Positions 25,384-34,223 are shown, numbered from the stretch's first letter. The stretch is 64,000 bases of DNA from Aurantimonas aggregata (GCF_010500835.1 NZ_JAAAMJ010000003.1:286475-350474); one strand, 5' to 3'. Made by a program: numbers and translations. The notes: generated from the letters alone by a model not told the origin.

Positions 25384-27129
25384 TCAGTCGAGAAGGCCGG
25401 CGCGGCGCATTTTGTTGTAGAGCGTCTTGCGGGAGATGCCGAGGAACGTCGCGGTCTCGCCGCGCCGGAAGCGGTGCCTTCGCAGCGCATCGAGGATCCA
25501 GTCCTTCTCGGCTAGCGGCTCGCCGGTTCCGTCGGTGCCGTGCGAGGCATCAATGATGCTGCGCAGGATGTCGGAGCCGATCGCGCGTCCATCGCTCACG
25601 ACGGCCGCCTGCTCCACGACGCGGCGCAGTTCCCGAGTGTTTTCCTTCCAGTCGTGGGCGAAGAGCACGCGGTAGCCGTCCGCGGAGATCTCCAGCGTCC
25701 CCATCTGCCGAGCCTCGCCGATCGCCTCGAGATAGAGCCGCGCATGGGCGGGGATGTCCTCGGGACGATCACGCAGCGGCTGGACGTCGATGCGGCCCGA
25801 TCGCAGACGCTGGGCCAATTCGCTTGCCAGGCGTCCTTCCGACAGTTGGGTCCCCGTCGCGATCAGCACGAGCCGGCCCTGCGGACTGTAGCTGCGCGTG
25901 CCGCCGACGGACTCGATCGTGCCGCGCTCCAGCCATGCCAGGAGATGCTGCTGCGCGGCTTCCCCCAGGTCGCCGGCGTTCTCGACGATGACCGTGCCGT
26001 CGCGCGCATCCAGCGCGCCGCGGCGGCGCACCCGGCCGAAATCCGGCTCAGCCCCGAACAGCAACTCCTCGTGCGGCACTTCGCAATCGGAGGCGTTCAG
26101 CACCGTCAGCGGACCTCGCTTGCCGCCCAGCGCGTGGAGGCTGCGGGCGAGCATCGTCCGGCCGAGCCCTCTTTCGCCCACGACGAGCACCGGCAGGCTG
26201 GTCGCCGAGAGCCGCACCAATTGCTCCAAAAGACGTGCGACGGTACTCGACTGGCCGGTAATGCCGGCAAGCCGTGCGGCCCGCATGGTCTCGCGCGACT
26301 GGGCAGCATCAGCCTGTTGCAGGACGCCGAACGCCTTGAACGCTGAAGTCTTTTGCATCACCGAATCTTCGAGCGGCATGCGGTCAAGCGTCGAGCCGCC
26401 GACATAGCCGTCTGCCTTCGCGCCGCGACAGACCCGGTACATGTCCTCCGGGTTGACGATTGGCCCGCCCTCGACCACACAGATCGTTTCCGCCCGAGCT
26501 TGGCGGACGCTGCTGAATATTCGCTGAGCGCGATCGGCTGCATCTTCCAAGGTAAAGGCTTGCGCGACCGCGCGCATGCCGCCTGCGTTCCAACCAAAAT
26601 TCAGGCAGAGCACGTCGACCTCCGCCTCCAGTACCGATTGGATCTCGCTGCGGGTCTTGGCATAGCCGAAGGTTGCCAGGCCCGCTTTGCGCGCCAACCG
26701 CAGCATCTCGACCTCGCGCGCGTAGCCCAGGCCCGCCTCTTCGAGTGCCCGGCGGAAGCGGCCGTCATAGTGGATGCTGCTCGGGAAATTGGCGATGCCG
26801 TGATAGCCGGCCGCCGCGATGCCAGCAACGAAGCGCTTCAGGTCCAGCGCCGGATCGAAGGCAGATGCGCCGAAGAAGACCGGGATCGAGACCTGGTCGA
26901 GGATCTCGCGGCGCGCGAAATGGTCGGTGAAGCGGTTGGCGTTGTCGAGCGGCAGCATCGCCGCGATCGACGGCGCGCCCATCACGCGGTAGCGCCCAGC
27001 ATTCAGCACCAGCAGGAAATCGGCGCCGCCGCGCTCGGCCGCTTCCGCGGTCATGCCGACGCCGATGGCGGCGCCCACGAGGGGCTCCACGCTTGACTTG
27101 GAGAGCAACTGGTGAAGCGTCGGCGGCAT
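25384..27129 (-). CDS. Regulator: TIM-barrel (PEP hydrolase) sensor + degenerate AAA+ + Fis-type HTH
   Basis: 581 residues in three parts. 1) TIM barrel 10-265 with 'LNAGRYRVMG' (42-51), 'IANFPSSIHYDG' (112-123) and 'VEGGPIVNPED' (219-229), i.e. all conserved blocks of the family. 2) Enhancer-binding-protein-like AAA+ 288-525, but Walker A is 'GERGLGRT' (318-325; Lys replaced by R324), Walker B is 'GTVIVENAG' (DE replaced by EN), and no GAFTGA loop follows 'ELLFGAE' (355-361). 3) Fis-type HTH 540-581 ('TATFLGISRKTLYNKMRRAG'). Fusions of this barrel to sigma-54 activators are known; loss of the ATPase and sigma-54 contact residues is the unusual point and suggests a sigma-54-independent DNA-binding role. 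It is the probable regulator of the adjacent Liv/Tm-1 operon. Confidence 0.88.
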   Translation of the reverse strand: MPPTLHQLLSKSSVEPLVGAAIGVGMTAEAAERGGADFLLVLNAGRYRVMGAPSIAAMLPLDNANRFTDHFARREILDQVSIPVFFGASAFDPALDLKRFVAGIAAAGYHGIANFPSSIHYDGRFRRALEEAGLGYAREVEMLRLARKAGLATFGYAKTRSEIQSVLEAEVDVLCLNFGWNAGGMRAVAQAFTLEDAADRAQRIFSSVRQARAETICVVEGGPIVNPEDMYRVCRGAKADGYVGGSTLDRMPLEDSVMQKTSAFKAFGVLQQADAAQSRETMRAARLAGITGQSSTVARLLEQLVRLSATSLPVLVVGERGLGRTMLARSLHALGGKRGPLTVLNASDCEVPHEELLFGAEPDFGRVRRRGALDARDGTVIVENAGDLGEAAQQHLLAWLERGTIESVGGTRSYSPQGRLVLIATGTQLSEGRLASELAQRLRSGRIDVQPLRDRPEDIPAHARLYLEAIGEARQMGTLEISADGYRVLFAHDWKENTRELRRVVEQAAVVSDGRAIGSDILRSIIDASHGTDGTGEPLAEKDWILDALRRHRFRRGETATFLGISRKTLYNKMRRAGLLD

Positions 27130-27320
27130 CCTACTGCAATAGCACGCGACCTGCGAAGGCCAATATGGCTACAAGCGGATCGACATTCTTCTGCGACCGT
27201 TCATCACCATCCAAACCCACTCCAGCAGGTTCCATGGCCCTCGCACCGATGCTAATTGTGACGAGGAGCGATCTTTGCGCCCTCTACAGCCAGGTGGACG
27301 CATTACGTTCCGGTCAGGAT

Positions 27321-27345
27321 CGGGCCGAAAGCGGTCGGTCCGCTT
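27321..27345 (+). repeat. Dispersed intergenic element (GGGCCGAAAG type), copy 1
   Basis: CGGGCCGAAAGCGGTCGG shares the core CGGGCCGAAAG with copies at 34185 and 43126; all three lie in intergenic gaps at borders between unrelated clusters. This copy is the least similar after the core. Confidence 0.4.
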
Positions 27346-27448
27346 CCCGTAGAGCGGCCAAGAAAGCTGCCGCGCCCCTTACGACCCTTTGGCGGCAGTG
27401 GGATGCCCGCCTCCTGCGGACCAGCTTCCCTAGCAACGGCCCGATTTG

Positions 27449-27600
27449 GCCTTCCGCAATCGCTCGTTCTCCTTCTGCAGGCCTTTAGTCACTTGCCCGT
27501 TCCTCTTCAGCCCACCAGGCTCCTGGCCAACGGCAGTAGGTGAACGGCGCTAGGAAAATTGTGCGTATCGCCTCCGACATCTGGCGCCCTGCCACCAACT
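27449..27600 (-). pseudogene. IS3-family transposase OrfA remnant
   Basis: On the minus strand 27449-27484 reads 'GLQKENERLRKA', and directly upstream in the same frame 'GGLKRNGQVTK'. This is the leucine-zipper region of IS3-group OrfA proteins (typical form YGGLK-x-DQVKRLKGLQKENERLRRA). A further upstream piece 'TYCRW', the HTH-end TYYRW motif, is in another frame, so the copy is frameshifted and truncated. No orfB or terminal inverted repeats were found. It is a non-functional relic; the 5' boundary is approximate. Confidence 0.6.
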
Positions 27601-27784
27601 GAACCGCCCCAGCTTGGCGTCTCTTCGAGTTGGTGCTTCTCCCACAGCGCTCAGAACATTCCGCTGCGGGTAGAAAAGCCCCAATGGAGGCATGGCCCCT
27701 CGTCAGGGGCCTGACAGCACCCGTCACCCAAACAACGATTTTGATGCCGGCCGGAGGCGGATGCCACCATAAAGGCGCTCCGGA

Positions 27785-27802
27785 TCAACAACTGTTGACA
27801 GT
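27785..27802. promoter_or_regulatory. Candidate GntR operator
   Basis: Two overlapping palindromes, TCAACA-AC-TGTTGA (27785-27798) and ACTGT-TG-ACAGT (27791-27802), lie 53 bp upstream of the GntR start, in the only plausible promoter of the 27855-34086 operon. Confidence 0.5.
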
Positions 27803-27854
27803 TTACTGCTTACTGTGATCTCTTAGGGAAAATGGTTTCAGGAATTCGAACACG

Positions 27855-28532
27855 ATGATTGAGCGAGGCGAAAGTCTGAGCGTGCTGGCTTACAAGCGAC
27901 TGGAGGAAATGATCCTCACAGGGGAGCTCAGGCCCGGGCAACGCATCAACGAAGCCCAGTTCGCCGCCGCGAACGGACTGAGCCGAGGCCCCGTTCGGGA
28001 GGCCTGCCGGGCTCTCGAACGGGCCGCTCTTGTCACCATGACACCCGCGAAGGGCGCCTTCGTCCGGGAGATTTCTCAGAAGCACCTGGCTGAGGTCTAC
28101 GACCTGCGCGCCGCCCTGACCGGCATGATGTGCGGCTTGGCTGCCGCCAACCAGCCCGACCCGGCGAGTTGCGACAAGCTGGAGCTCCTGAACACGGAGA
28201 TGACGGCAGCGGCGGATCGGGACGACACCGAAGGGTACTACGCCGCCAACCTGAGATTCCACGACATCATCTCCGACCTAGCCGGGAACGACACGGCGCG
28301 GCGGGTCTACGACGGCCTCGTCAAGGAGACGCACTGGCACCGGATCGCCGCCATGTCGGCCTACGAGAGCATCGATGAACACACCATGATCATCGCCGCC
28401 ATCAGGGCCGGTGATCGGGAGGAAGCCCGACGTTGCGGGGAGGCCCACGTGGCTTCCGGCAAGCGGCGTTGGATCAAGAGGCGCGCCGAACAGGAGGCGT
28501 CCGCCGCTAACAGGAAAGAGGAAGCCGCGTGA
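27855..28532 (+). CDS. GntR-family regulator, FadR/FCD subgroup
   Basis: 225 residues: winged HTH at about 8-70 ('QRINEAQFAAANGLSRGPVR' holds the recognition helix) and an all-helical FCD domain (about 80-215). The FCD metal ligands D and H are visible in 'VYDLRAALTGM', 'NLRFHDIISDLAG' and 'DEHTMIIAAIRAGD'. FCD regulators sense carboxylates. It is the first gene of the operon and overlaps the next by GTGA, so it autoregulates together with the enolase-superfamily and transporter genes, presumably releasing DNA when the hydroxy- or sugar-acid substrate binds. Confidence 0.9.
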   Translation: MIERGESLSVLAYKRLEEMILTGELRPGQRINEAQFAAANGLSRGPVREACRALERAALVTMTPAKGAFVREISQKHLAEVYDLRAALTGMMCGLAAANQPDPASCDKLELLNTEMTAAADRDDTEGYYAANLRFHDIISDLAGNDTARRVYDGLVKETHWHRIAAMSAYESIDEHTMIIAAIRAGDREEARRCGEAHVASGKRRWIKRRAEQEASAANRKEEAA

Positions 28533-29698
28533 AGATCACAGACATTAAGGCAACCCTGCATCGCCACGAGATTGACCTGCCTGACATCGGGAAGTCGATC
28601 GAGAGCCGCATGTTCGTTTTCGTCGAAGTCCACACCGACGAGGAGATCTCCGGGTTCGGCATCACCGGCTCCATGCTGCCATGGGCGATCATCGCCTGCA
28701 TCCACGATCACCTGAAGCCGGCGCTCGTCGGACGCGATCCCTACAACACCGAAGAGATCCACGGTCACGTCTGGAAGAAGCTGAACAGCCGGGCCTACAC
28801 CGGCGTGATCTCCAACGCCCTGGCCGCCGTCGACATCGCGCTTTGGGACATCCGGGGCAAGAAGGAAGGTCGGTCTATCCATCAACTACTCGGCGGCTTT
28901 CGCGACTGGGCTCCGACCTACGCGACGTTCGGCTATCCGTTTTTCGACGAGAAGCAGCTGGCCGACTACGCCATCAAGTTCCTCGACGACGGCCACAAGA
29001 TGCTGAAGATGGTGGTCGGCGGTGAACCTAGCCGGACCTGGAAGGACGACGTGCGCCGCGTCCATGCCGCTCGCGAGGCGATCGGCCCCGACGTCGATCT
29101 AATGATCGACGCCAATTGCTGGTTCAATCCCACTGACGCCTACATGCTCGCCCGCAACATCGAAGACTGCAACATCCGTTGGTTCGAGGAGCCGATCGAG
29201 CAGAACGACGCCAGAGCCCTCGCCGACTTCCGCCAGCGGGTTTCCATGCCGGTCGCCGCCGGTCAGATGGAGGGACATCGCTGGCGCTCCCGCGAGCTAA
29301 TCGTCCATCACGCCGTCGATGTCATCCAGCCGAACGTTCTCTATCACGGCGGTTTCACCGAGACCCTCAAGATCGGCCACATGGCGCAGGCCTTCAACCT
29401 GCCGATGGCCAACGGCGGCGGCTGGCCGATCTTCAACATGCACCATTTGTGCGGCCTGATGAACGGCGGCCCCGTCGAGTTCCACTACGGCATGTGGCAG
29501 ACCGGCAAACACTTTTTCGAAGGCACGCCCGATCCTGTCGAGGGCAAGATGACCCTGTCTGGACGTCCGGGGCTCGGCTTCACGCCGAACTACGACGCAC
29601 TCGCCAATGGCCAGATAACCGACCCCAAGGACAGTCAGTTCGAGGGACGGGACGGTCACGGGTACCTCCTCCGGGAGGCAATCGAGCAGCAGTCCTGA
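28529..29698 (+). CDS. Enolase-superfamily (mandelate racemase/muconate cycloisomerase) enzyme, atypical active site
   Basis: 389 residues; GTG start overlapping the GntR stop. The N-terminal capping domain is followed by a TIM barrel. Mg ligands are D194 ('MIDANCWFN'), E220 ('WFEEPIEQ') and E248 ('AAGQMEGHRW'). The catalytic KxK motif reads K160-M-V162, so the second Lys is Val. In the Asp-His dyad position the Asp is N269 ('DVIQPNVLYHGGFTE'), and the strand that usually carries His reads 'MANGGGWPIFNMHH' (293-306). These replacements mean it is unlikely to act like mandelate racemase; a sugar-acid dehydratase of a less studied subgroup is possible. It is co-transcribed with a TTT transporter and an FMN hydroxy-acid oxidase. 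Confidence 0.85.
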   Translation: MKITDIKATLHRHEIDLPDIGKSIESRMFVFVEVHTDEEISGFGITGSMLPWAIIACIHDHLKPALVGRDPYNTEEIHGHVWKKLNSRAYTGVISNALAAVDIALWDIRGKKEGRSIHQLLGGFRDWAPTYATFGYPFFDEKQLADYAIKFLDDGHKMLKMVVGGEPSRTWKDDVRRVHAAREAIGPDVDLMIDANCWFNPTDAYMLARNIEDCNIRWFEEPIEQNDARALADFRQRVSMPVAAGQMEGHRWRSRELIVHHAVDVIQPNVLYHGGFTETLKIGHMAQAFNLPMANGGGWPIFNMHHLCGLMNGGPVEFHYGMWQTGKHFFEGTPDPVEGKMTLSGRPGLGFTPNYDALANGQITDPKDSQFEGRDGHGYLLREAIEQQS

Positions 29699-29748
29699 CC
29701 GCCAGGGTCGCTGCAAATCAAGAAAAAAATCAACGGGAGGAACGAACC

Positions 29749-30711
29749 ATGCGAAATAACCTGATCTTCGCCACCACCACCGCCATCGGCCTCGTGGCCG
29801 CCAGTGCGTCTTTCGCTCAGGACGGTGCGGGCTGGGTGCCGGAAGAGCCCGTCACCTTCGTGGTGCCCTTCGGCGCCGGCGGCGGCAGCGACGTGCTCGC
29901 CCGCACCATCGCTACGGTGATCAACGACCTCGACATCGTGCCGACGTCGATCAACATCGAGAACCACCCCGGCGGCTCGGGTGCAATTGGCTATAACCAC
30001 CTCGCCCAGCAGTCCGGTAATCCGCACGTCCTCGGCACGGTGAGCGTCAGCTTCTTCACGACGCCGCTGATGGGCGGATCACCGGTAAATTATGAGGACT
30101 TCACACCGGTCGCCGGCATCGCAATGTCCCCGTATATCCTGGTCGTCCCGGAGGATTCGCCGATCAAGTCGATCGACGACATCAAATCCGCAGACCGCCT
30201 CACGACCGGGACAGTGGGCGTCGTCTCCGATGCGGCCCTCCTGTCGCGCATGATCTCCGATAAGGCGGACGTCACTGTCGACGCGGTACCGTTCGACGGA
30301 GAGGGTGAGGTGCTGTCCTCCCTGCTCGGCAAGCATGTCGACTTCATGTTCGCCAATCCAGGGGAGGTGACACCGCAGATCGAAGCCGGCACCTTGCGGG
30401 CGGTCGCCGTCTCGACGGCGGAGCGGCTGCCGTCGCTGCCCGACGTTCCGACGCTGCAGGAGTCGGGTCTCGACATCGAGCACGTGCAGCTGCGCGGCGT
30501 GGTGATGCCTCCCGAGGTGCCGGAAGAGGCCGTCGCCTACTGGGAAGACGTCTTCAAGCAGGTCGCGGAAAGCGACGCCTGGAAGGAGCAGTATCTCGAT
30601 CGCTTTGGCGACGAGCCGCGCTTCGCCAGCAGCGAGGAATTCGCGGAGATCCTGAAGGAGACCAACGACCTCTACGCCGGGATGATGGAACAGACCGGTA
30701 ACGCCCAGTAG
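29749..30711 (+). CDS. tctC: TTT transporter substrate-binding protein (TctC/Bug)
   Basis: 320 residues; ATG 29749 follows GGGAGGAA. Signal peptide 1-23 (SASFAQ). The Bug signature 'VTFVVPFGAGGGSDVLARTI' near the mature N-terminus contains the G-G-x-x-D substrate loop that binds a carboxylate, and 'ENHPGGSGAIGYNHLAQ' follows. It is the extracytoplasmic receptor for the TctB-TctA permease encoded next. A 10-bp hairpin at 30734-30758 follows the gene. The likely ligand is a hydroxy or sugar acid used by the neighbouring enzymes; inferred. Confidence 0.93.
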   Translation: MRNNLIFATTTAIGLVAASASFAQDGAGWVPEEPVTFVVPFGAGGGSDVLARTIATVINDLDIVPTSINIENHPGGSGAIGYNHLAQQSGNPHVLGTVSVSFFTTPLMGGSPVNYEDFTPVAGIAMSPYILVVPEDSPIKSIDDIKSADRLTTGTVGVVSDAALLSRMISDKADVTVDAVPFDGEGEVLSSLLGKHVDFMFANPGEVTPQIEAGTLRAVAVSTAERLPSLPDVPTLQESGLDIEHVQLRGVVMPPEVPEEAVAYWEDVFKQVAESDAWKEQYLDRFGDEPRFASSEEFAEILKETNDLYAGMMEQTGNAQ

Positions 30712-30733
30712 CGCGGAAGTCCCGACATGAACC

Positions 30734-30758
30734 GGGGTCGCCGTTGTGCGGCGGCCCC
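30734..30758 (+). promoter_or_regulatory. Intercistronic hairpin between tctC and tctB
   Basis: GGGGTCGCCG (30734-30743) pairs with CGGCGGCCCC (30749-30758), one G-U pair, loop TTGTG. No T-run follows, so it probably stabilises the tctC message. Confidence 0.6.
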
Positions 30759-30779
30759 TTGACCCGGAGGAGTCCCCCC

Positions 30780-31253
30780 ATGTCTGGAACCATGAAGACG
30801 ATCGATACGGTCTTCGCTCTCGCGACGGCGCTCCTGGGCGCCTTCGTTATCGTCTACGCACTCGAATACGGCTACACTGCCCGGGGAAATCCCGGACCCG
30901 GCTTCTTTCCGTTCTGGGTCGGGGTCGGCATGGTAGCACTCGGCGCCGTTAATGCCGCACGAGCCGTTGCCGGCAGGGAGCTTCTCGAGGACAGCTTCGA
31001 CAGGGCCGGTCTCCTGCGCACTGCCGGAATCACCGCCGTCATCGCCATCTTCCTTCTGGCCGTCGACTGGACGGGCATGCTCATCGGCATCGGTCTCGTC
31101 GTCATCGCCTTGGGCTTCGTGATCCGACCCACCCTGGAAACCGGTTTCGTCCTGCGTCTCGTCGCGACCGGAGCGCTCTTTCCCGTCGTCGCCTGGCTGA
31201 TCTTCTCGTTCTATCTCGGCGTTCGTCTCGTCACCGGCGTCTTCGGCATCTAG
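30780..31253 (+). CDS. tctB: TTT transporter small permease (TctB)
   Basis: 157 residues with four hydrophobic segments and the typical 'GNPGPGFFPFWVGVGM' loop after the first one (TctB consensus GPGFFP). ATG 30780 is preceded by GGAGGAG. It lies between tctC and tctA, the standard TTT order. Confidence 0.92.
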   Translation: MSGTMKTIDTVFALATALLGAFVIVYALEYGYTARGNPGPGFFPFWVGVGMVALGAVNAARAVAGRELLEDSFDRAGLLRTAGITAVIAIFLLAVDWTGMLIGIGLVVIALGFVIRPTLETGFVLRLVATGALFPVVAWLIFSFYLGVRLVTGVFGI

Positions 31254-31288
31254 CGCGTGCAGTACCGGGCTTGGGAGGGCCCTGATCC

Positions 31289-32815
31289 ATGGAAAGTCTC
31301 GCACTTCTGGCCGGCGGCGTCGTCGACGCGACCGCCCCATACATCCTGCTCGCTACCCTGATCGGCGTCGTCATTGGCTTGATGGTCGGAGCCCTGCCCG
31401 GCCTAGGCCCGGCGGCCGGCGTCGCCATCATGCTTCCCGTCGCGGTGGGCTTCGATGGCACCGCGGCGATAGCGGCTCTTGCCGGGATCTACTATGGGGC
31501 GATGTTCGGAGGCGCTGTCACATCGATCCTCCTGGGAATACCCGGAGACGCGCCGTCGGTCATGACGGTCGTCGATGGGCACGCCATGGCAAAAAAGGGT
31601 GAAGCCGGACGGGCGCTCAGCATGAACGTCATCGCGTCCTTCATCGGTGGACTCATCGGCATCCTTCTCCTTGCCATTCTTTCCGTGCCGATCGCATCGG
31701 CGGCGCTTTCCTTCGGTCCGACCGAGATGACGGCACTCATGTGCTTTGCCCTGTCCCTCGTCAGCGTCCTCGGTGGACGCAACATGCTCAAGGGCTTCGT
31801 GTCCCTCTTCATCGGCATGTGGATCGGCATGATCGGTCTCGACCCGATCGGCGGCCCTACCCGCTTCACCTTCGGAACCATGCACCTCTTCGAGGGCGTG
31901 GACTTCACCATCGTGGCCGTCGGTCTGTTCGGGCTGTCGGAAATGTTCATGTCACTGTCCACCAGCGGGATCGGGGCGCGGGTCAAGCACTCCCTGAGCG
32001 CCTTGATGCCTAAGCTAGGCGACATCGTCAGATGCAAGTGGGCTCTTCTGTCGGGATCCATCATCGGGTTCGTGGTCGGCGTCCTGCCGGGGGTCGGCGC
32101 CACTGCGTCGACCATGCTTGCCTACGCCCTCGCCAAGAAGACCTCCCGTCATCCGGAGGAATTTGGGAAGGGCGCCATCCAAGGCGTCGCGGCGCCGGAG
32201 GCGGCCAACAACGCCGCGTCCTATGCCTCGATGATTCCGCTGTTCACGCTTGGGATTCCCGGATCCGCGACCACGGCCGTCCTTCTGGGCGGACTCCTGA
32301 TGGTCGGCCTGCAGCCGGGACCACTCCTGTTCGCCAACAATCCGGAATTCGTCTGGACGGTCTTCGGGACGTTCTGGACCGGTAACCTGATGCTGGTCGG
32401 CCTCACCATCCTCTTGATCCCGGTCCTGGCAAGCATCGTCTACATTTCGCGAGGGCTGCTCTATCCGGCGGTCATCGGCATCGTCGTCTTTGGCGTCTAC
32501 TCGATCAACTTCTCGCTGAACGATGTGGGCATCGCACTCTTCGCCGGCGTCATCGGCTTTGTCATGCTGAAGCTCGACTACTCGCCCGTCCCTCTCATCC
32601 TCGGCCTCGTCCTGGGGCCGCTCCTCGAACGGGGCGTCCGCCGGACCCTCATCTTGTCCGAGGGCGACATGGCGGTCTTCGTCGAGCGCCCGATCTCGCT
32701 GTTCCTCTTCGTGCTGACGGCGGCGGTCATCTTCCTGCCGCTGATCGTCAACGGCGTGAAGGCTGCCCGGACACGTCGCGGCCTCGCCGACGCGATGGAG
32801 AACGACGCCCGATGA
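31289..32815 (+). CDS. tctA: TTT transporter large permease (TctA)
   Basis: 508 residues, usual TctA length, with about ten to twelve membrane spans. 'GLMVGALPGLGPAAGVAIML' (30-50 region) and its repeat 'GFVVGVLPGVGATASTMLAY' in the second half are the two TctA family loops. Start ATG 31289, stop overlapping the next gene (ATGA). It forms the proton- or sodium-driven channel with TctB. Confidence 0.94.
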   Translation: MESLALLAGGVVDATAPYILLATLIGVVIGLMVGALPGLGPAAGVAIMLPVAVGFDGTAAIAALAGIYYGAMFGGAVTSILLGIPGDAPSVMTVVDGHAMAKKGEAGRALSMNVIASFIGGLIGILLLAILSVPIASAALSFGPTEMTALMCFALSLVSVLGGRNMLKGFVSLFIGMWIGMIGLDPIGGPTRFTFGTMHLFEGVDFTIVAVGLFGLSEMFMSLSTSGIGARVKHSLSALMPKLGDIVRCKWALLSGSIIGFVVGVLPGVGATASTMLAYALAKKTSRHPEEFGKGAIQGVAAPEAANNAASYASMIPLFTLGIPGSATTAVLLGGLLMVGLQPGPLLFANNPEFVWTVFGTFWTGNLMLVGLTILLIPVLASIVYISRGLLYPAVIGIVVFGVYSINFSLNDVGIALFAGVIGFVMLKLDYSPVPLILGLVLGPLLERGVRRTLILSEGDMAVFVERPISLFLFVLTAAVIFLPLIVNGVKAARTRRGLADAMENDAR

Positions 32816-34086
32816 ACGGTACCGACCAGGACCAGGCATCCGGCACCACGACCTCGGTGCCGGATGGAGGCGTGCGGCAGGTGGCGCCACGCGAACCGGC
32901 GCCGAGGTCGCTGGCGAAATGCTTCTCGCTCGACGACCTGGAAGCGGCGGCCCGCCGCCATCTGCCGCGCCGGGTCTTCGGCTACGTCGCCAGCGCCGCA
33001 GAGACCGGCGCCAGCTTCCGGGCTAACCGCGAGGACTTCTCGTCACTGCGCTTCGTTCCCCGCGGCCTGCGCACACGCACCGTCAGAGAACAGTCGCGCA
33101 CTCTCTTCGGCCAGACCTACGACCGGCCGTTCGGGATCGCTCCGATGGGGTTGAGCGCCTTGGCCGCCTACGATGGCGACATCGCTCTCGCGAAGGCAGC
33201 CCGAGACAAGGGCACTTTCGCGATCATGAGCGCCTCGTCGCTGACCTCGCTCGAGCGGGTCGCCGCGGAAGCCGGCAGCCGCTGGTTCCAGGCCTACTTT
33301 CCGGGCGACATGGCCCGGGTGCTTTCGATGACCGACCGTGTCGCGTCAGCCGGCTTCGATACGCTGGTGGTGACGATCGACGTCCAGATGAATGGCAAGC
33401 GTGAGGACGACCTGCGCAATGGCTGGCAGACGCCGTTGCAGCCCAGCCTGCGCCTTGCCATGGAGGGCGTCACGCATCCGCGCTGGCTGTTCGGCACCGC
33501 CTTCAAAACGCTGTGCCACCACGGCATGCCGCATTTCGAGAACCTCGATTCGCAGCGCGGCCTGCCGATCCTCGCCCGCAACCTGCTTCGCTCGTTCGCC
33601 GGACGCGAGAGCCTCTCGTGGGAACACGTCAAGGCCGTCCGGGAGCGATGGAAGGGTCGACTGGTCCTCAAGGGCGTCCTGTCTCCGCAGGATGCAGCCC
33701 TCGCCCGCCGGATCGGGTGCGACGGTATAATCGTGTCCAATCACGGCGGACGGCAAATGGACGGCGCCCTGTCGCCGCTGGCGGCGCTCCCGCGGATCAT
33801 GCCGGAAGTCGGCGAAATGGCGGTGATGATGGACAGCGGATTCCGTCGCGGCTCCGACGTCCTGCGGGCGATCGCGCTTGGCGTGGACTTCGTCTTCCTC
33901 GGTCGACCGTTTCTGTTCGCGGCGGCAGTCGCCGGCGAGCCCGGCGTCCGCTACGCGATCGACGTACTGTCGGGTGAGATCGATCGCGGTATGGCACTTC
34001 TCGGTGCGTACACTCTGGGACAGATCACAATCGATCATCTGGCCAGGCAGGATGGCACGCCGGTAACACCCTTACGCCCGTCGTGA
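32812..34086 (+). CDS. FMN-dependent alpha-hydroxy-acid dehydrogenase/oxidase
   Basis: 424 residues; a 30-residue extension precedes the LldD/glycolate-oxidase barrel. Y58 ('VFGYVASAAETG'), K287 ('LVLKGVL'), H311 and R314 ('SNHGGRQMDG') are the substrate-binding and base residues of the family; 'MDSGFRRGSDVLRAIALG' is the FMN-phosphate block. It oxidises an L-2-hydroxy acid to the 2-keto acid. Its coupling to tctA by ATGA and to the enolase-superfamily gene suggests a route: import of a hydroxy/sugar acid, dehydration or isomerisation, and flavin oxidation. The order of these steps is inferred. Confidence 0.9.
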   Translation: MNGTDQDQASGTTTSVPDGGVRQVAPREPAPRSLAKCFSLDDLEAAARRHLPRRVFGYVASAAETGASFRANREDFSSLRFVPRGLRTRTVREQSRTLFGQTYDRPFGIAPMGLSALAAYDGDIALAKAARDKGTFAIMSASSLTSLERVAAEAGSRWFQAYFPGDMARVLSMTDRVASAGFDTLVVTIDVQMNGKREDDLRNGWQTPLQPSLRLAMEGVTHPRWLFGTAFKTLCHHGMPHFENLDSQRGLPILARNLLRSFAGRESLSWEHVKAVRERWKGRLVLKGVLSPQDAALARRIGCDGIIVSNHGGRQMDGALSPLAALPRIMPEVGEMAVMMDSGFRRGSDVLRAIALGVDFVFLGRPFLFAAAVAGEPGVRYAIDVLSGEIDRGMALLGAYTLGQITIDHLARQDGTPVTPLRPS

Positions 34087-34184
34087 GTAGCTTGTTCGTT
34101 GCCACTCCGCTTCCCGGCCGCCTGAACTGAAAGCGGTCAGTGCTGCTTTTCTTCTCAGATCAGGGGATGTTCTGATTGCCGTAA

Positions 34185-34223
34185 CGGGCCGAAAGCAGAC
34201 CGACGGGTTTGCGGATCGCAAAC
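34185..34223 (+). repeat. Dispersed intergenic element (GGGCCGAAAG type), copy 2, with 7-bp inverted repeat
   Basis: CGGGCCGAAAGCAGACCG begins at 34185 and matches copy 3 (43126) in 17 of the first 18 bases apart from one substitution. It is followed by GTTTGCG-GAT-CGCAAAC (34207-34223), a perfect inverted repeat that may serve as a terminator between the convergent hydroxy-acid oxidase and LacI genes. Confidence 0.5.

Larger units (their letters stand above)
27130..27854. other. Gene-poor gap with decayed insertion-sequence DNA
   Basis: Contains a frameshifted IS3-type orfA remnant (about 27449-27600, minus strand), one copy of the dispersed GGGCCGAAAG element (27321-27345) and, at its right end, a candidate GntR operator (27785-27802). 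Nothing else in the 725 bases looks coding. It separates the Tm-1 region from the GntR/TTT operon and is likely a former insertion scar. Confidence 0.65.
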
